Source: Bog-257 sp963846715
Lineage (GTDB): Bacteria; Acidobacteriota; Terriglobia; Terriglobales; Acidobacteriaceae
DNA length: 64,000 bases
Assembly: GCA_963846715.1 (NCBI GenBank)
Contig: CAWJXA010000001.1
Coordinates: 558,001-622,000 of the forward strand
Direction: 5' to 3'
The position numbers were made by a program, and so were the translations under genes. This document shows, piece after piece, positions 7,397-17,241 of the stretch; position 1 is the first letter of the stretch; every line of letters begins with the position of its first letter. A model generated the notes under the pieces. That model had not been told where the DNA came from and searched no databases. It was given only the letters and a program-made list of their open reading frames with translations.

Positions 7397-9190
7397 TCAT
7401 GCTCCGGCTTTCGCCGAGGCGGCGTCGTCGAATTGCGTGCGATGAAGGTCGGCATAGATTCCGTTCAGCGCCATCAGTTCATCGTGGTTGCCCGATTCGG
7501 CGACCACGCCCCCACTTATCACGATAATCTGGTCGGCATCGCGAATAGTGCTCAGGCGATGCGCGATGGTAACCACGGTGCGGCCCTTCATCAATCTTTC
7601 GAGTGCTTCGATCACGCTGCGTTCCGATTCGCTGTCGAGCGCGGCGGTAGGCTCGTCGAGCAAGAGAATCGGGCTGTTGCGAACCATGACGCGAGCAATC
7701 CCAATGCGCTGGCGTTGCCCTCCGGAGAGAGTCAGTCCACGGTCGCCGACCATGGTGTCATAGCCTTGCGGCATGCGCGCGATGAACTCGTCGGCATTGG
7801 CCAGTTTGGCGGCTGCGACAATCTCCTCTTTGGTGGCTTTGGGACTGCCAAAAGCGATGTTATCGCGAATGGTCCCGCGAAACAGCACCGTGTCCTGTAA
7901 CACGTAGCCAATCTGATCTCGTGACGCCTGGATTTTGTAGTCACGCACGTCGCGGCCGTCGATTTTCACGACTCCCGAAGTCGGATCGTAAAAGCGTGGA
8001 ATCAAGCTGACCACCGTGGATTTTCCGCTCCCAGTGGGCCCCACCACGCCCACCATCTGGCCGGGCTTGATGGTAAAACTCACATCTTTGAGCACCGGGG
8101 CGTCGGGGGAGTAGGAGAAAGCAACATGTTCGAAGACGATCTCGCCCTTGATGGCCGCAGCTTCGATCGCGTCGGGCTTCTCGGGAATGACGTCGTCGGT
8201 ATCGAGAATGGCGCGAATGCGATCGACTCCGACCGCGGCCTGCGCAATGGCGTTGGTGGTGGTGGCCAGATCTTTCACCGGCTTGAAGAACTTGCTGAGG
8301 TAAGCCAGATAAACGGTGAGCGCGCCGACGGTCATCGCTCCCACCAGGATGAGGGAAGCGCCGCGCCACAAGACCACCGCCGTACACAGCGCGACCACAA
8401 CAGTCACCACGGGAGAGAGCATCGACTTCACTCGCCGGGCGGCCAGAGCGGCGTTCACCGTGGCATGGCTGACCTCGGCTAGATTTGCCTCCTCCAAGTC
8501 CTGGCGTCCGAAGGCCTTCACCACCTGCATGGATTCCAGACCCTGCTGCACCACGGCAACGATTTGGCTCTGCTCCTTGCGGACCTGGTGGGTGGCCTTC
8601 TTCACCGCCTTCTTAAAGCGCGATACAAAGAACAGCAAAAACGGGGTGACACCGACGGCGATCATGGTGAAATCCCAGTTGAGCCAGAACATCAGGCCAA
8701 GCATGCTCACGATGGTCAGCAGGTCGACCAAAATGTTGAGTGTGGAGGACGAGGCAAAACCCTGGATGGTCTGGATGTCGGTGGTGATGGTGCTGAGCAG
8801 AGTGCCGGTCTGATGGGTGTCGTAATAGCCGAGCGAGAGGCGTTGCAGATGATGGTAGGTGCGCAGGCGGAGATCGTTTGCCACCCATTGCCCTACGCTT
8901 TCCGTGTAGTAGTTGTCGATATAGGTGGCAAGAGCGCCCAGCAGGGCGATGACGATGGTAGCCAGCGCGGCTATTCCGGCCACCTTCAATTTACCGCCGC
9001 CCTCGAGCATGGGCCGGATCACCTGATCGAGCCAGTGCGGAAGCTTGTGAGTGCCGACCACGTTGTCGATGATGACCTTGAGCGGCCAGGGAGCAGCGAG
9101 GCTCATGGCTGTCTCCACCATCATGGCGAGCAGGATGATCAGCAGGGTGCCGCGGTAGGGTCGGATCAGGTCGCGGATTAGGCGAAACAT
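7397..9190 (-). CDS. ABC exporter, fused membrane and ATPase domains (MsbA/MdlB type)
   Basis: The 597-residue half-transporter has a six-helix membrane domain in residues 1-320, with early helices LLIILLAMMVETAMSLA and VAGIAALATIVIALLGAL, then a complete ATPase domain: Walker A GPTGSGKST near 384, signature LSGGQRQRIGIARV near 485, Walker B ILLLDEPTAALDS near 505 and switch histidine TIAHRLSTIRDAD. It should form a homodimer exporting a lipid, drug or peptide. No accessory protein or peptidase domain adjoins it, so the substrate cannot be inferred. It is monocistronic, with AAGG before the ATG. Confidence 0.93.
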   Translation of the reverse strand: MFRLIRDLIRPYRGTLLIILLAMMVETAMSLAAPWPLKVIIDNVVGTHKLPHWLDQVIRPMLEGGGKLKVAGIAALATIVIALLGALATYIDNYYTESVGQWVANDLRLRTYHHLQRLSLGYYDTHQTGTLLSTITTDIQTIQGFASSSTLNILVDLLTIVSMLGLMFWLNWDFTMIAVGVTPFLLFFVSRFKKAVKKATHQVRKEQSQIVAVVQQGLESMQVVKAFGRQDLEEANLAEVSHATVNAALAARRVKSMLSPVVTVVVALCTAVVLWRGASLILVGAMTVGALTVYLAYLSKFFKPVKDLATTTNAIAQAAVGVDRIRAILDTDDVIPEKPDAIEAAAIKGEIVFEHVAFSYSPDAPVLKDVSFTIKPGQMVGVVGPTGSGKSTVVSLIPRFYDPTSGVVKIDGRDVRDYKIQASRDQIGYVLQDTVLFRGTIRDNIAFGSPKATKEEIVAAAKLANADEFIARMPQGYDTMVGDRGLTLSGGQRQRIGIARVMVRNSPILLLDEPTAALDSESERSVIEALERLMKGRTVVTIAHRLSTIRDADQIIVISGGVVAESGNHDELMALNGIYADLHRTQFDDAASAKAGA

Positions 9191-9417
9191 ACGGTGGCCT
9201 TGGGGTCAAAGATACAACAGCAACAGCTCGGCACGGAATCGAAAAGATACCCTAGTGTGGTGCATCAGAGCTTGGTTTATGAATTCAACGAAGCCTTGGA
9301 ATCTTCCCTCATGGCCTAGAGGCCATGTCTTCTCGGGTTCGGTTCGTCACGTCTGAAGCCGTGCCCGGATACAAGGCCCCCTTATTCAACGAAACATCGG
9401 ATCAGGACACTAGCACG

Positions 9418-9984
9418 CTAGCTCTTCGCCGCAGGATACTGCTTGAACATTTTGACGATTGCATTGTTGACCTGGCTCTCGAGCTTCTTGGGATTGTTGG
9501 CGCTCAGATTGTCCTTTGCCATGCCGCGCCATACCAGCCGCTTGGCGCTCACATCGAGGATATCGACCACCAACTGGCCGGCGTGGATGGTGATGGTGGT
9601 GTTGCCCCACGTTCCGGACAGCGCCGGTCCAAAGGCGCTAGGATCGAAGGGCGGAATTCCGCCGGTCGCGTTATAGAGCGGATCGTTCGAGGTCAGGCTG
9701 CTCTCCTGATCGATAGAACCGTAGATGTGGATGACCAGGTCGGGCTTGTCGGCGGTCAACAGAAGTCCCTTGGCCTTCATTTGGTCGTCGATCGCGCCCA
9801 CGACGTCAGCAGCCAGCATGGGATGCCCTACCGCCCCAAGCGGCGCCCAGGCGTAGGTCTTAAACTTGGAAAAGTCGAGGGCCTTGTCATAGCTGACGTT
9901 GACTTTTTGTGCCTGCGCGCCGAGAGCGACGAGGAGGACCAGTAAGGGTAGATGGAAGGCGCGAGAGTAATTTCGGAAATTCAT
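9418..9984 (-). CDS. DUF4136-type secreted protein
   Basis: I start at the ATG at 9984, preceded by GGAGG at 6 bases; the open frame continues upstream without a signal. The 188-residue protein has a signal peptide (LPLLVLLVALGAQAQ) and then the DUF4136 layout: KVNVSYDKALDFSKFKTYAW at the mature N-terminus, KGLLLTADKPDLVIHIYGS in the middle, GQLVVDILDVSAKRLVWRG and a final amphipathic helix. DUF4136 proteins are periplasmic or outer-membrane-associated and of unknown function. It does not have a lipobox cysteine. Confidence 0.8.
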   Translation of the reverse strand: MNFRNYSRAFHLPLLVLLVALGAQAQKVNVSYDKALDFSKFKTYAWAPLGAVGHPMLAADVVGAIDDQMKAKGLLLTADKPDLVIHIYGSIDQESSLTSNDPLYNATGGIPPFDPSAFGPALSGTWGNTTITIHAGQLVVDILDVSAKRLVWRGMAKDNLSANNPKKLESQVNNAIVKMFKQYPAAKS

Positions 9985-10200
9985 GTAGTCCTCCGTCGAG
10001 ATGGATATATGGTTCGGTCGAAGGGACGGAAACCGCGTCCTCTTCAAACACGATTTCAAGAAGTTAATCTATTAGACAGCTCTGCCGTCCCCACGGGACT
10101 CGGCTTCATTTATCACTGTACCCAGCACTCCGCCTGCGGCTCCGTGCTGGGCTAGACTAAGCCGCGCCTACGGCGCTGGAGCCACGTGTGGAGTAAACAG

Positions 10201-12581
10201 CTATCGCCGGCCTCCCCAGCCACCGCCGCCTCGGCTGGCGCCGCCCCAGCGGTCATCGCCGCCACCAAAGCCACCGGAGTGCTGATACTGCGAGAACCGT
10301 TGGCTTTGTTCCGCGCCTCGTTGCCGATCCTGTGCTTCCTGATTCAGGTCGCCATAGGAGCCGCCGCTCGGGGGCTTATACCCGCTTGCCGAGGAACCCG
10401 ATTTGTAACTCTGCGCTTTCTGTTGGTCCGCGGAATAGTTCGGGTTGCTCTGGGCCTTTTGCTGCGCGGATGCATAGTTCGGATTCGTGCTCGTGGGATG
10501 TGCCTGGTCGTAGCTCTGAGCCGAAGTTGTAGTTGGCTTTTGCACGTCGTTCCAGCTGCCGTTGTTGTATGTCTGCCAGCCGGAGCCGGTGTTCTTGTAG
10601 ACGTTGCCGTCGTGGCCGGCATACATGTCGCCGTTCGAGGTCTTCCCTGCGGCAGTATTGCCGTAAGCAGTGCTGGTTGCCGCACCCTTGCCACCTTGTG
10701 ACGTCTGGACCGTTCCTGCCGAACCGTAGGCATTCGTCGCATGCTGCGTGTACGCGGTGTTGCCGTTCTTGCTGACCGCCGATTGTCCCCATGATCCGTA
10801 GGCGTTCGAGCCCTGGTGGGTTACGGCCGAGGCCCCTGTGTACGGGTTGTAGGCCTCACCCACGGCTTGCTTGCCGTAGGCGGTGGATGTTGTTGCGCCG
10901 CGGGCGTAGGTTCCGGTATTCGGGTTGTACGACGTTCCCCAATGCGCGCTGCCGTAGGGTCCGTAGGCGGCGCCGCCGTAACCGTAAGCGCCGGTGTAGG
11001 GATTGTAAGTGTGGTAGCCGTAGGTGGCCGCGTACGGATAGTAATAGCCGTGATACACGTAAGGCGGATAGTAGTAGCCAGTGCCGCTGGCCACGATGGC
11101 GCCGACGGTCGCGCCCATGACGAACGCTCCCATGTATCCCGCGGTGTAGCTGGAGGTCACATAGCCTTCGGTAGCGGGTACCTGCGTTACGTAGGTGACG
11201 TTGTACACGGGCGAGCTCGGCGGAATTGTGTAGATGACCTGGGGCACGCTCTGGGTCACTTGCCATGGACCTTGCGGATTAAACGAAACGAACCACACGC
11301 CCTGATAGCACAGGTAGTAGGCGTTGCCGACTTGGATCACTTTGTTCGGGGTGTTGACCGCGTACAACATGGTCGTGCCTTCGATGGGCTGGAACTGCGG
11401 CTCGCCGACGTAGGAAACCTTCGCCTCCTTGGCCGCTTCCGCCATGTTTACGGTGGAAGTGGTTGGAATCTGCGCGATCAGAACCGCGTCTTCGGCCTCA
11501 GGAGTTCCCGGAACCGAGGCCAATACCTTTCCGGCAGGACTGCTGGGAGGAATCTTGGCAAAATCCGCAGGCAGGCTATTGGTCGCGAAGATCCACGGGC
11601 CCACCAGCGGAGTCGTGCTGCTGAACCAGCGGCCCGATGTCAGGTAGTAGAACGCTCCGGTCGGCGTGTACTTGAAGACCGGGCTGTCGGTGTTGGCGGC
11701 GTAGGCCAGTTGCGTACCAGGAATCGGAGTCCATTGCGGACGTCCACTAAAGACGATGATCTCCGCGGGAGTGGCACTGTAATACACAACCGGATAGCTG
11801 GCGGCACTGCCCGGAGGCGCAGGAATGAAGCTTTTCAGGCTGGTGAAATTCGCGTTCTCCGGGACCTTCGACATCTGCTTAGGCAACTGGGCAGTCGCGG
11901 TCCAGGTGCCTTGCAGGCTGGAGGAAGTCATCCAGCCTTTGCCGTTAAACAAGTAGTAGGTGGAACTTCCCTGCTCGGTAAACAGCGGCCAGTTGGCATT
12001 AACGACGAACTGCAAATTGGAGTTCGCGATGGGCGCATCGCGGGCGCGCCATTCACCAGCAGGAGAATCGCGGGGCGTAGGCTGACGAAGATGGTCGGCG
12101 GATCGTTCTTGACCGGCGCCGCCGGCGGAATTTTGTCTTTCTTCACGCTTGCCACCAGACGGTCGAGCGAGATGGTCATGGTGGCGGCAGGATTAAGAAA
12201 CTGCTTCATCAGTTGGTCCATCTGCGTGGTAGTCGCGGGATCGAGACCCGGGAAGGACACGCTGGTCACCTGTGGATCGCTCAGAAAGACGGTATGCGCG
12301 TCCATGTTCACGGCCGACTGCATCTGGACCGTGACCACCCCAACGTGGCTCTTGCCTCCGGTTGGCGTCAGGGTAAACGCCATGCGCCCATTGACCTGCT
12401 GGTAGTTGGTCCAGCTATCAACCTGCGGCTGATAAAGGACCAGGGTCCCGCCGGGCTTGGTAATCTGGCGCGGCCATCCCGGGTCTTGAGCGGTTGTGGT
12501 AGCGACCAACCCAAGGGTCACGGCGAACAGAAAAAATACGCTCTTGGTGATTGCTGGCAGGCTGATTCTGGAATTGCACAT
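10201..12581 (-). CDS. large secreted Gly/Tyr/Ser-rich surface protein, frame broken once
   Basis: Two overlapping frames form one gene of about 793 residues. The first (12581 downward) has a signal peptide (SVFFLFAVTLGLVATTTAQ) and ends its sensible sequence at FVSLRPAILLLVNGAP; the second continues with APIANSNLQFVVNANWPLF. One missing G near 12036 restores a single frame. The middle part has at least three repeats of a strand-rich unit (WFSSTTPLVGPWIF, VWFVSFNPQGPWQV, GWMTSSSLQGTWTA), each followed by IPPSSP-like linkers. From about residue 480 the sequence is low complexity, rich in Tyr, Gly, Ser, Thr and Asn (NPYTGAYGYGG), and ends in GGGGWGGRR. This resembles acidobacterial surface proteins of unknown role. 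A long antisense open frame over it is a composition artefact. Confidence 0.75.
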
Positions 12582-13619
12582 GATGGCACAACCTTCGTTG
12601 AAAGCGATTCAGTGGATGGTTCGGCGACCCTAATAATCTCGGGCCACCATGCCTCTTCGCGAGCTTCCCGGACCTGGCCCGAGAACCCGCAAAGCGAATA
12701 AAAGATTTGGAGATGCGGGAACCATATTACGTCAGCCGATGATTATTTCGTACTTCTCTTTACAGGATTGCCGGGGCCATGCCGGCATTGCGTCCGGCAA
12801 GCCTCCGGCCTACTTGGACCTGTGATTCACGCTAAGCCAGCGGGACGGTTCATGGAACTATCAACTTTGTTAGGGAGGCCTTGAAAAGTTGCCAGAGATG
12901 AACCGGATGCAGACTGTTATTGCAGTGGAGAGGCTAGAGCATTTTCGGATGGTCCGTAACCGCCTTGAAAGGGCGCGGCTTCAGCGGCTGCTGAAAAAAT
13001 CAAAACCGCAGATCCCGCGCGGGCGAAAGAGACTGTGTCGCAACCCATGTCGCCGCTACGCGGCTGGGGAATTTTTCCCATTCACACCCGGGGCTTGCGC
13101 CCCGGGCTCAATGCGCTGCCGCCGCTGCGCGGCTGGTTCAATTAGGATTCGACCTTTTCGTCCCACTACGAAATTGCATTTCCGGTTGCGACACAGTCTC
13201 TGAAGGCCCGCTCGGGATTACAAAAATGAAGAGCTTATCGGCACCACTGGAACAGGCTGCTGAAAAAGTCTAGCAAACGCTCTCGGCGGGAGCCCCCTGC
13301 TTCAGCAGGGGGAGCTGGACTTTAGTCCAGCGGAAAAGCCTTCGCTTGCAAAATGGGCTTTATACTAGAATAGCCCAGGGTTTCCCCACTCCTGGCGCTA
13401 AAGCGGGTGACGAAAGTCCAACCTTGCCCGGAGCGCTGAAGCGCTCCTTCCCCCGCATAAATGCGGGGGCTCCCACCAAGAAGCACATTCCAAGAGTCAT
13501 ACTCTGCCTTATTCAGCACCCTCTGGAGGCGTGCCCTGACACAAACCCTGCGCTAATCCAGTTTTTCAGCAACCTGTGAAGACGTGCCGTTTCAAAGCGG
13601 ATACAGCCACCGTGGAAGG
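12582..13619. other. 1-kb gene-free stretch, repeat-rich
   Basis: This is among the longest gene-free stretches. It contains a GC palindrome near 12772-12810, a GGCTGCTGAAAAAATC end near 12987, a run of palindromes (CGGGGCTTGCGCCCCGG near 13088-13106) and the variant transposon-like element at 13253-13575. A 104-codon open frame at 12889-13203 crosses these repeats and is not protein-like. Confidence 0.55.
13253..13575. repeat. variant of the 240-bp inverted-end element
   Basis: The left end CAGGCTGCTGAAAAAGTC and the right end (reverse complement CAGGTTGCTGAAAAAC) match the ends of the 240-bp elements at 21656, 31716 and 50257, but the interior is different and carries its own palindromes (GCCCCCTGCTTCAGCAGGGG, GAGCGCTGAAGCGCTC, CCCCCGCATAAATGCGGGGG). 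It lies just beyond the stop of the truncated receiver gene at 13620. Confidence 0.65.
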
Positions 13620-14012
13620 CTAACAGTATCCAGACGGAAGAAACATTTCGCCACGGGAAGCGGCATAGATGGCATTAATCAGGTCTGACGATGCACGGGA
13701 CTTGAACACATAACCGGTAGCGCCAAGCGCTACCGCCGCACGAACAAAATCTCCGCTCTCATGGACCGTCAGGAACACGATTCTGGCGTGGCACTTCATC
13801 TCTCGAAGACGTCGGGCAACATCGAACCCGGTCATGTCTCCCAAGGAGATATCCAGCACCACTACGTCGGGATCCAGACCTCGAGCCTGGCTTATTACGG
13901 AAGCGCCGTTGGGCAGCGCTGCCGCGATGACGAAGTCTTCCCGCAGCATGTCAACGACATTTTCCAGAACCGCCGGGGAGTCATCGGCAATTACGATCCG
14001 CACGGAAGGCAC
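13620..14012 (-). CDS. receiver-only response regulator, probably truncated NarL type
   Basis: The preferred start is the GTG at 14012, which has GGAG 8 bases upstream; a TTG at 14030 is also possible. The protein of about 130 residues is a complete receiver: IVIADDSPAV, phospho-acceptor in VVVLDISLGDM, FLTVHESG and GYVFKSRASS. It ends GEMFLPSGYC, exactly where NarL-type regulators pass into their linker and LuxR helix-turn-helix. No helix-turn-helix is found in any frame downstream; a repeat element begins 45 bases away. It could act as a stand-alone receiver, but truncation by repeat-driven rearrangement is more likely (inference). Confidence 0.8.
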   Translation of the reverse strand: MPSVRIVIADDSPAVLENVVDMLREDFVIAAALPNGASVISQARGLDPDVVVLDISLGDMTGFDVARRLREMKCHARIVFLTVHESGDFVRAAVALGATGYVFKSRASSDLINAIYAASRGEMFLPSGYC

Positions 14013-14202
14013 CTGCTGAACTCCAATCAACCCTGAGTGTTGGCCAAGACAGTGGCCTGTTGCCTGTTCTCAGGCTATTCCGGTGCAGGCCGCCTGCCTA
14101 CTGGCAAAAATGCTTGTTCTGTAAGATGAAAATTCGAGGTTTACGGGTAGGACGGCCGGATGACTGGTTTCGGACAAAAGGACACGAGACGGCCTGCGAC
14201 GG

Positions 14203-14236
14203 CCAAAGAAAAAGCCGGAGTTTGGAGGCTCCGGCT
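14203..14236 (-). terminator. intrinsic terminator of the PEP-CTERM gene
   Basis: On the minus strand, an AGCCGGAG / CTCCGGCT stem with an 8-base loop is followed by TTTTTCTTTG. It lies 26 bases after the stop of the gene at 14262-14897. Confidence 0.75.
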
Positions 14237-14261
14237 GGTCAGGTCAAACTGGGAAGTTGGT

Positions 14262-14897
14262 CTATTTACCCAGCTTGCGCCGCATAAAGCCCAACAGTCC
14301 CAGAGCCCCGGAACCGAACAAAACAAGCGTACCCGGCTCCGGCGTGGTTGTGGCTGTCACTCCAGTAAAAACGAAGGAATCGTCATTGTAGTTCCAGTCA
14401 GACTCGCCGTTGGGCAGATCTTCCATGCCGACGTAAGTTCCGGCCGGAAAAAGGACACCGTTGAGAACGCCGCCACTGAAACTCGTGGCGTAGGCATGGT
14501 TTACGCCGTCCTCGCTGAGCGAGGGATCGGAGGCGAAAATCAAGCCGCCCAAGGTGACATTCTCAAGTTCAAATACCAGCGTATCTCCGGTATTCGCAAA
14601 CCCGAAATCGGCGCTGGTGCCGGTGGTCGTGGTCTGGTTGTTGAATAACCACGGACTCATGGTTCCGGTGGTGACATCCAACATGCGAACGAAATCAAGA
14701 TCGGCCGCACCGCCGCCGCTGGCCGCGCCACCCTGGACGAAGAATCCGGTGATGTCACCGGTAGAGCTGGCGGTAAAGACGTTGGTGGGGGCAATGGTGC
14801 CGATGTTGCAGTACGGAATGCATCCGTCGGCAAATGCCGGCAAGGAAATAGCAACCGCAAGGGCTAACAAAAGCAAACTGGCGCGTGTGATTTTCAA
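14262..14897 (-). CDS. PEP-CTERM sorted exoprotein
   Basis: I choose a TTG start at 14897 because GAGGAG lies 6 bases before it; the open frame upstream contains no signal. The 211-residue protein has a signal peptide (LLLLALAVAISLPAFADG), an acidic, Gly/Thr-rich body (VFTASSTGDITGFFVQG, DWNYNDDSFVFTGV) and a C-terminal sorting tail: TPEPGTLVLFGSGALGLLG then FMRRKLGK. In PEP-CTERM systems an exosortase cuts after PEP at the membrane and the protein is exported to the matrix. No exosortase gene is in the window. The DWNYNDD segment is typical of DUF4114-like, possibly calcium-binding, domains (tentative). Confidence 0.88.
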   Translation of the reverse strand: MKITRASLLLLALAVAISLPAFADGCIPYCNIGTIAPTNVFTASSTGDITGFFVQGGAASGGGAADLDFVRMLDVTTGTMSPWLFNNQTTTTGTSADFGFANTGDTLVFELENVTLGGLIFASDPSLSEDGVNHAYATSFSGGVLNGVLFPAGTYVGMEDLPNGESDWNYNDDSFVFTGVTATTTPEPGTLVLFGSGALGLLGFMRRKLGK

Positions 14898-15319
14898 GTG
14901 ATTCTCCTCTTTCTGGGGACCCGCAACGGGGATCATAGAGGACCCAAGTGTTGGTGCTCGTAGTTGACCTTCAAGCACTTCCAGTTCCAAAATTCCAAAC
15001 TGGTAACGACCAGTAATAAATGAGTTACGCTCCACGTTGCGGGTAATAGGACGAGTCACTGTGCACTGGGTTGCATAACAAAGTACCGGAATGGTTCTCA
15101 TCGCAGTTAGTAGTAGTGCTAGATTCTCGCACAACACGCATATGGTTTTGCGCACTTACAGAGGCGACTCGGTGACGCGTCATGTCGCCGACACGAGTAC
15201 GGTTCGCGCGCAGGCGACGAAGACAGGAGTCTATCCGCTCGTGTCGATATCTCCGGCAACGGCGGCGACGACCGGTGCGGTCATGTGAGGCTGGCTTTAA
15301 CCTATAGCGATCGGATGCC
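14898..15319. other. gene-free stretch
   Basis: This contains the upstream region of the PEP-CTERM gene and the 3' flank of the GVxG-repeat gene. Overlapping open frames (15025-15381 minus, 15091-15288 plus) are not protein-like. I see a local inverted pair TGTGCACTGGG/CGCACTTACAG region but nothing definite. Confidence 0.4.
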
Positions 15320-17182
15320 TCAAAGTCTCTTACGTGTTCTCGTGCTTGGAGGATCGAGGGGGCTGACGGACAGGCGCTCAAAGTCCGGAGATTTTATTTT
15401 CAGCCGCAGCTTGGGCAATTGCAGGTCCTTCGAGACGGCTGGCAGTTTCACCTTCTTTAATCGACCGGCGACAACATCTTTGCGCTTGGCGACCACCCGG
15501 TAAGCGAACCTCACGTTGCTGGTGCCGCGTTGTTGCTCAGAAACATGAAAACCAATGGCAGTGCGTTTCCCGACGAACATACCCTTGGACTCCCCATACG
15601 GAGTCAGAAAGACGTGGTAGCCTTTCGCGTCGACAAGAGCCGCGAAATCCGGATCCAATCGCACCTCCGCTTTTCCATCCACCAACTTCGCCTCGCCAAA
15701 ATCTTCGAACCAGCTCTCCGGACTCTCCATGCAGTACAACTGCCTATGCGAACCATCCGGATGAGGCACGACTGCGCTCTTGACGCCGCCTTTGACCGTA
15801 AAGTCACCCTCGATCACCACCGCGCCTTTAAAGTGGCCGGCTAGACCCTTCGCACACGAGCCGAAGACGCCTGTCCCAGACGTGCTCATTCCGGCGACAC
15901 CGATGCCTGCATTAGTCAGGCCGATGACACCGATGCCCTGGTCAGTAATCTGATCGGTCGGAACGCCCGCGCCAGAGTTCGTTATGCCGACGACGCCGAG
16001 GCCTTTGTTGGTGTTGCCCCAGACGCCAATCACGTTCAGGCTGCTGCCAAGAACCCCAACGCTTTTGTCGTTTACACCCAGAACTCCAGCGGGAGGGCCG
16101 GGAACTTGGAATGCAGCGTCGCCAAAGCCGAAGACGCCGGCCGAAGAAGCGCTTCTGCCCATGACACCGGCTTCCTTGGTGCTGTCACCGTAGACGCCGG
16201 GCTTCGAAGTGCTGCGGCCCGCTACGCCGGTGAAGAGCTCGCTAACGCCGAAGACCCCGGGCGCAGAATTGCTCCCGCTCCTGCCTATGACGCCGGATTG
16301 CTTCTGGCTATCGCCGAAGACGCCCGGGCCTGTGTTAGCTACGCCTCTGACGCCAATGCCGCTGTCAGCTTGGCCACGCACCCCATCCCCCGGGCCACCG
16401 CTCCTGCCGACAACCGCATCGCTAGAAAAGCTAGTGAAAAACCCGCCAGCCCCAGACGTGCTCCGGCCCACCACGCCGGTCCCCGAATCGCTATCGCCCT
16501 CGACGCCGACTCCGGCTCTGGTTCTGCCTACCACTGCAAACCCAGAATCGCACTCTCCCTCGACCCCTGCCGTAACACCGGACCCGGCGACTCCGGTCCC
16601 GCCTACACCGTAAACCCCCGTTGCCCTCCCCAGAGCGCCCGGCGGAAAAATACCGCTCGCACCAAAAACCCCAGTACCGGGGCCTAGTTCCATATGGTTC
16701 AACGAGACATTCCCTGTTTCAGGGTCGCGTCCAGGGTGCGCCACTTGGTTTGCATGAGTTAGCGTAAGAGAACGGGCGCTTAGACCGACTACTCCAAAAC
16801 CTCCCATGCTTTCTGTCGCGCCAAGAATTCCGATACCTCCCGCGTAGAAGTCTTGTGGTGTTTGCTTGTTCTTACTCATCCCAACTACGCCGATAACGGA
16901 ATCATTCTTCGCGTCGCCGCGGACGCCGGCTACAGTACGACCTTCACCGAAAACGCCGTAGTCCTCTCCTATTCCACATACCCCAGTCTTGACTTCTGGC
17001 GTTTCTCTTTGGCTCTGGCCAGATGCATCCACACTTTCACCATAGACTCCGCATTCCGAACCTTGAACGTTGACTCCGTAGGTCGAATCGGTGCCTTTTC
17101 TGTTCGTCGAAAACGCCGCTCGTGGAAATCCCGCCCCGGTAAAAGCTGGGCCCGTTGCCGTAAATTGATCGTCATGTGCCAT
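15320..17182 (-). CDS. surface or fibre-like protein with about thirty GVxG repeats
   Basis: The 620-residue protein begins after AAAGGGGC and lacks a signal peptide. From about residue 30 to 470 it is built of irregular units of 10-18 residues centred on GVxG followed by S, D or T (GVYGES, GVFGEG, GVVGMS, GVEGDS, GVIGRS, GVYGDS, GVMGRS, GVWGNT, GVAGMS). I count about thirty. This periodicity suggests a repetitive beta structure such as a beta-helix or fibre shaft. A distinct C-terminal domain follows (ESWFEDFGEAKLVDGKAEVR, HVFLTPYGESKGMFVGKR, FAYRVVAKRKDVV), which resembles tips of tail-fibre-like proteins. No phage genes adjoin. A small gene lies 59 bases upstream in the same direction. Function is unknown. 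Confidence 0.8.
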   Translation of the reverse strand: MAHDDQFTATGPAFTGAGFPRAAFSTNRKGTDSTYGVNVQGSECGVYGESVDASGQSQRETPEVKTGVCGIGEDYGVFGEGRTVAGVRGDAKNDSVIGVVGMSKNKQTPQDFYAGGIGILGATESMGGFGVVGLSARSLTLTHANQVAHPGRDPETGNVSLNHMELGPGTGVFGASGIFPPGALGRATGVYGVGGTGVAGSGVTAGVEGECDSGFAVVGRTRAGVGVEGDSDSGTGVVGRSTSGAGGFFTSFSSDAVVGRSGGPGDGVRGQADSGIGVRGVANTGPGVFGDSQKQSGVIGRSGSNSAPGVFGVSELFTGVAGRSTSKPGVYGDSTKEAGVMGRSASSAGVFGFGDAAFQVPGPPAGVLGVNDKSVGVLGSSLNVIGVWGNTNKGLGVVGITNSGAGVPTDQITDQGIGVIGLTNAGIGVAGMSTSGTGVFGSCAKGLAGHFKGAVVIEGDFTVKGGVKSAVVPHPDGSHRQLYCMESPESWFEDFGEAKLVDGKAEVRLDPDFAALVDAKGYHVFLTPYGESKGMFVGKRTAIGFHVSEQQRGTSNVRFAYRVVAKRKDVVAGRLKKVKLPAVSKDLQLPKLRLKIKSPDFERLSVSPLDPPSTRTRKRL

Positions 17183-17241
17183 ATATTCGCCCCTTTGCTC
17201 TAACGTCGCGTAACGAGAGTCTACGCTGACGAAGTCGTCAT

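Noticed and set aside
10816..12405. 529-codon open frame on the plus strand
   Set aside because: It is antisense to the surface-protein gene, whose biased codon use keeps the opposite frame open; its sequence is His/Arg/Val/Gly-rich without family motifs.
12889..13203. 104-codon open frame on the plus strand
   Set aside because: It crosses palindromic repeats (runs of Arg and Cys) and has no ribosome binding site.
15320..17182. Prophage tail fibre
   Set aside because: The repeat and tip domain are fibre-like, but no phage structural, lysis or integrase gene lies nearby.
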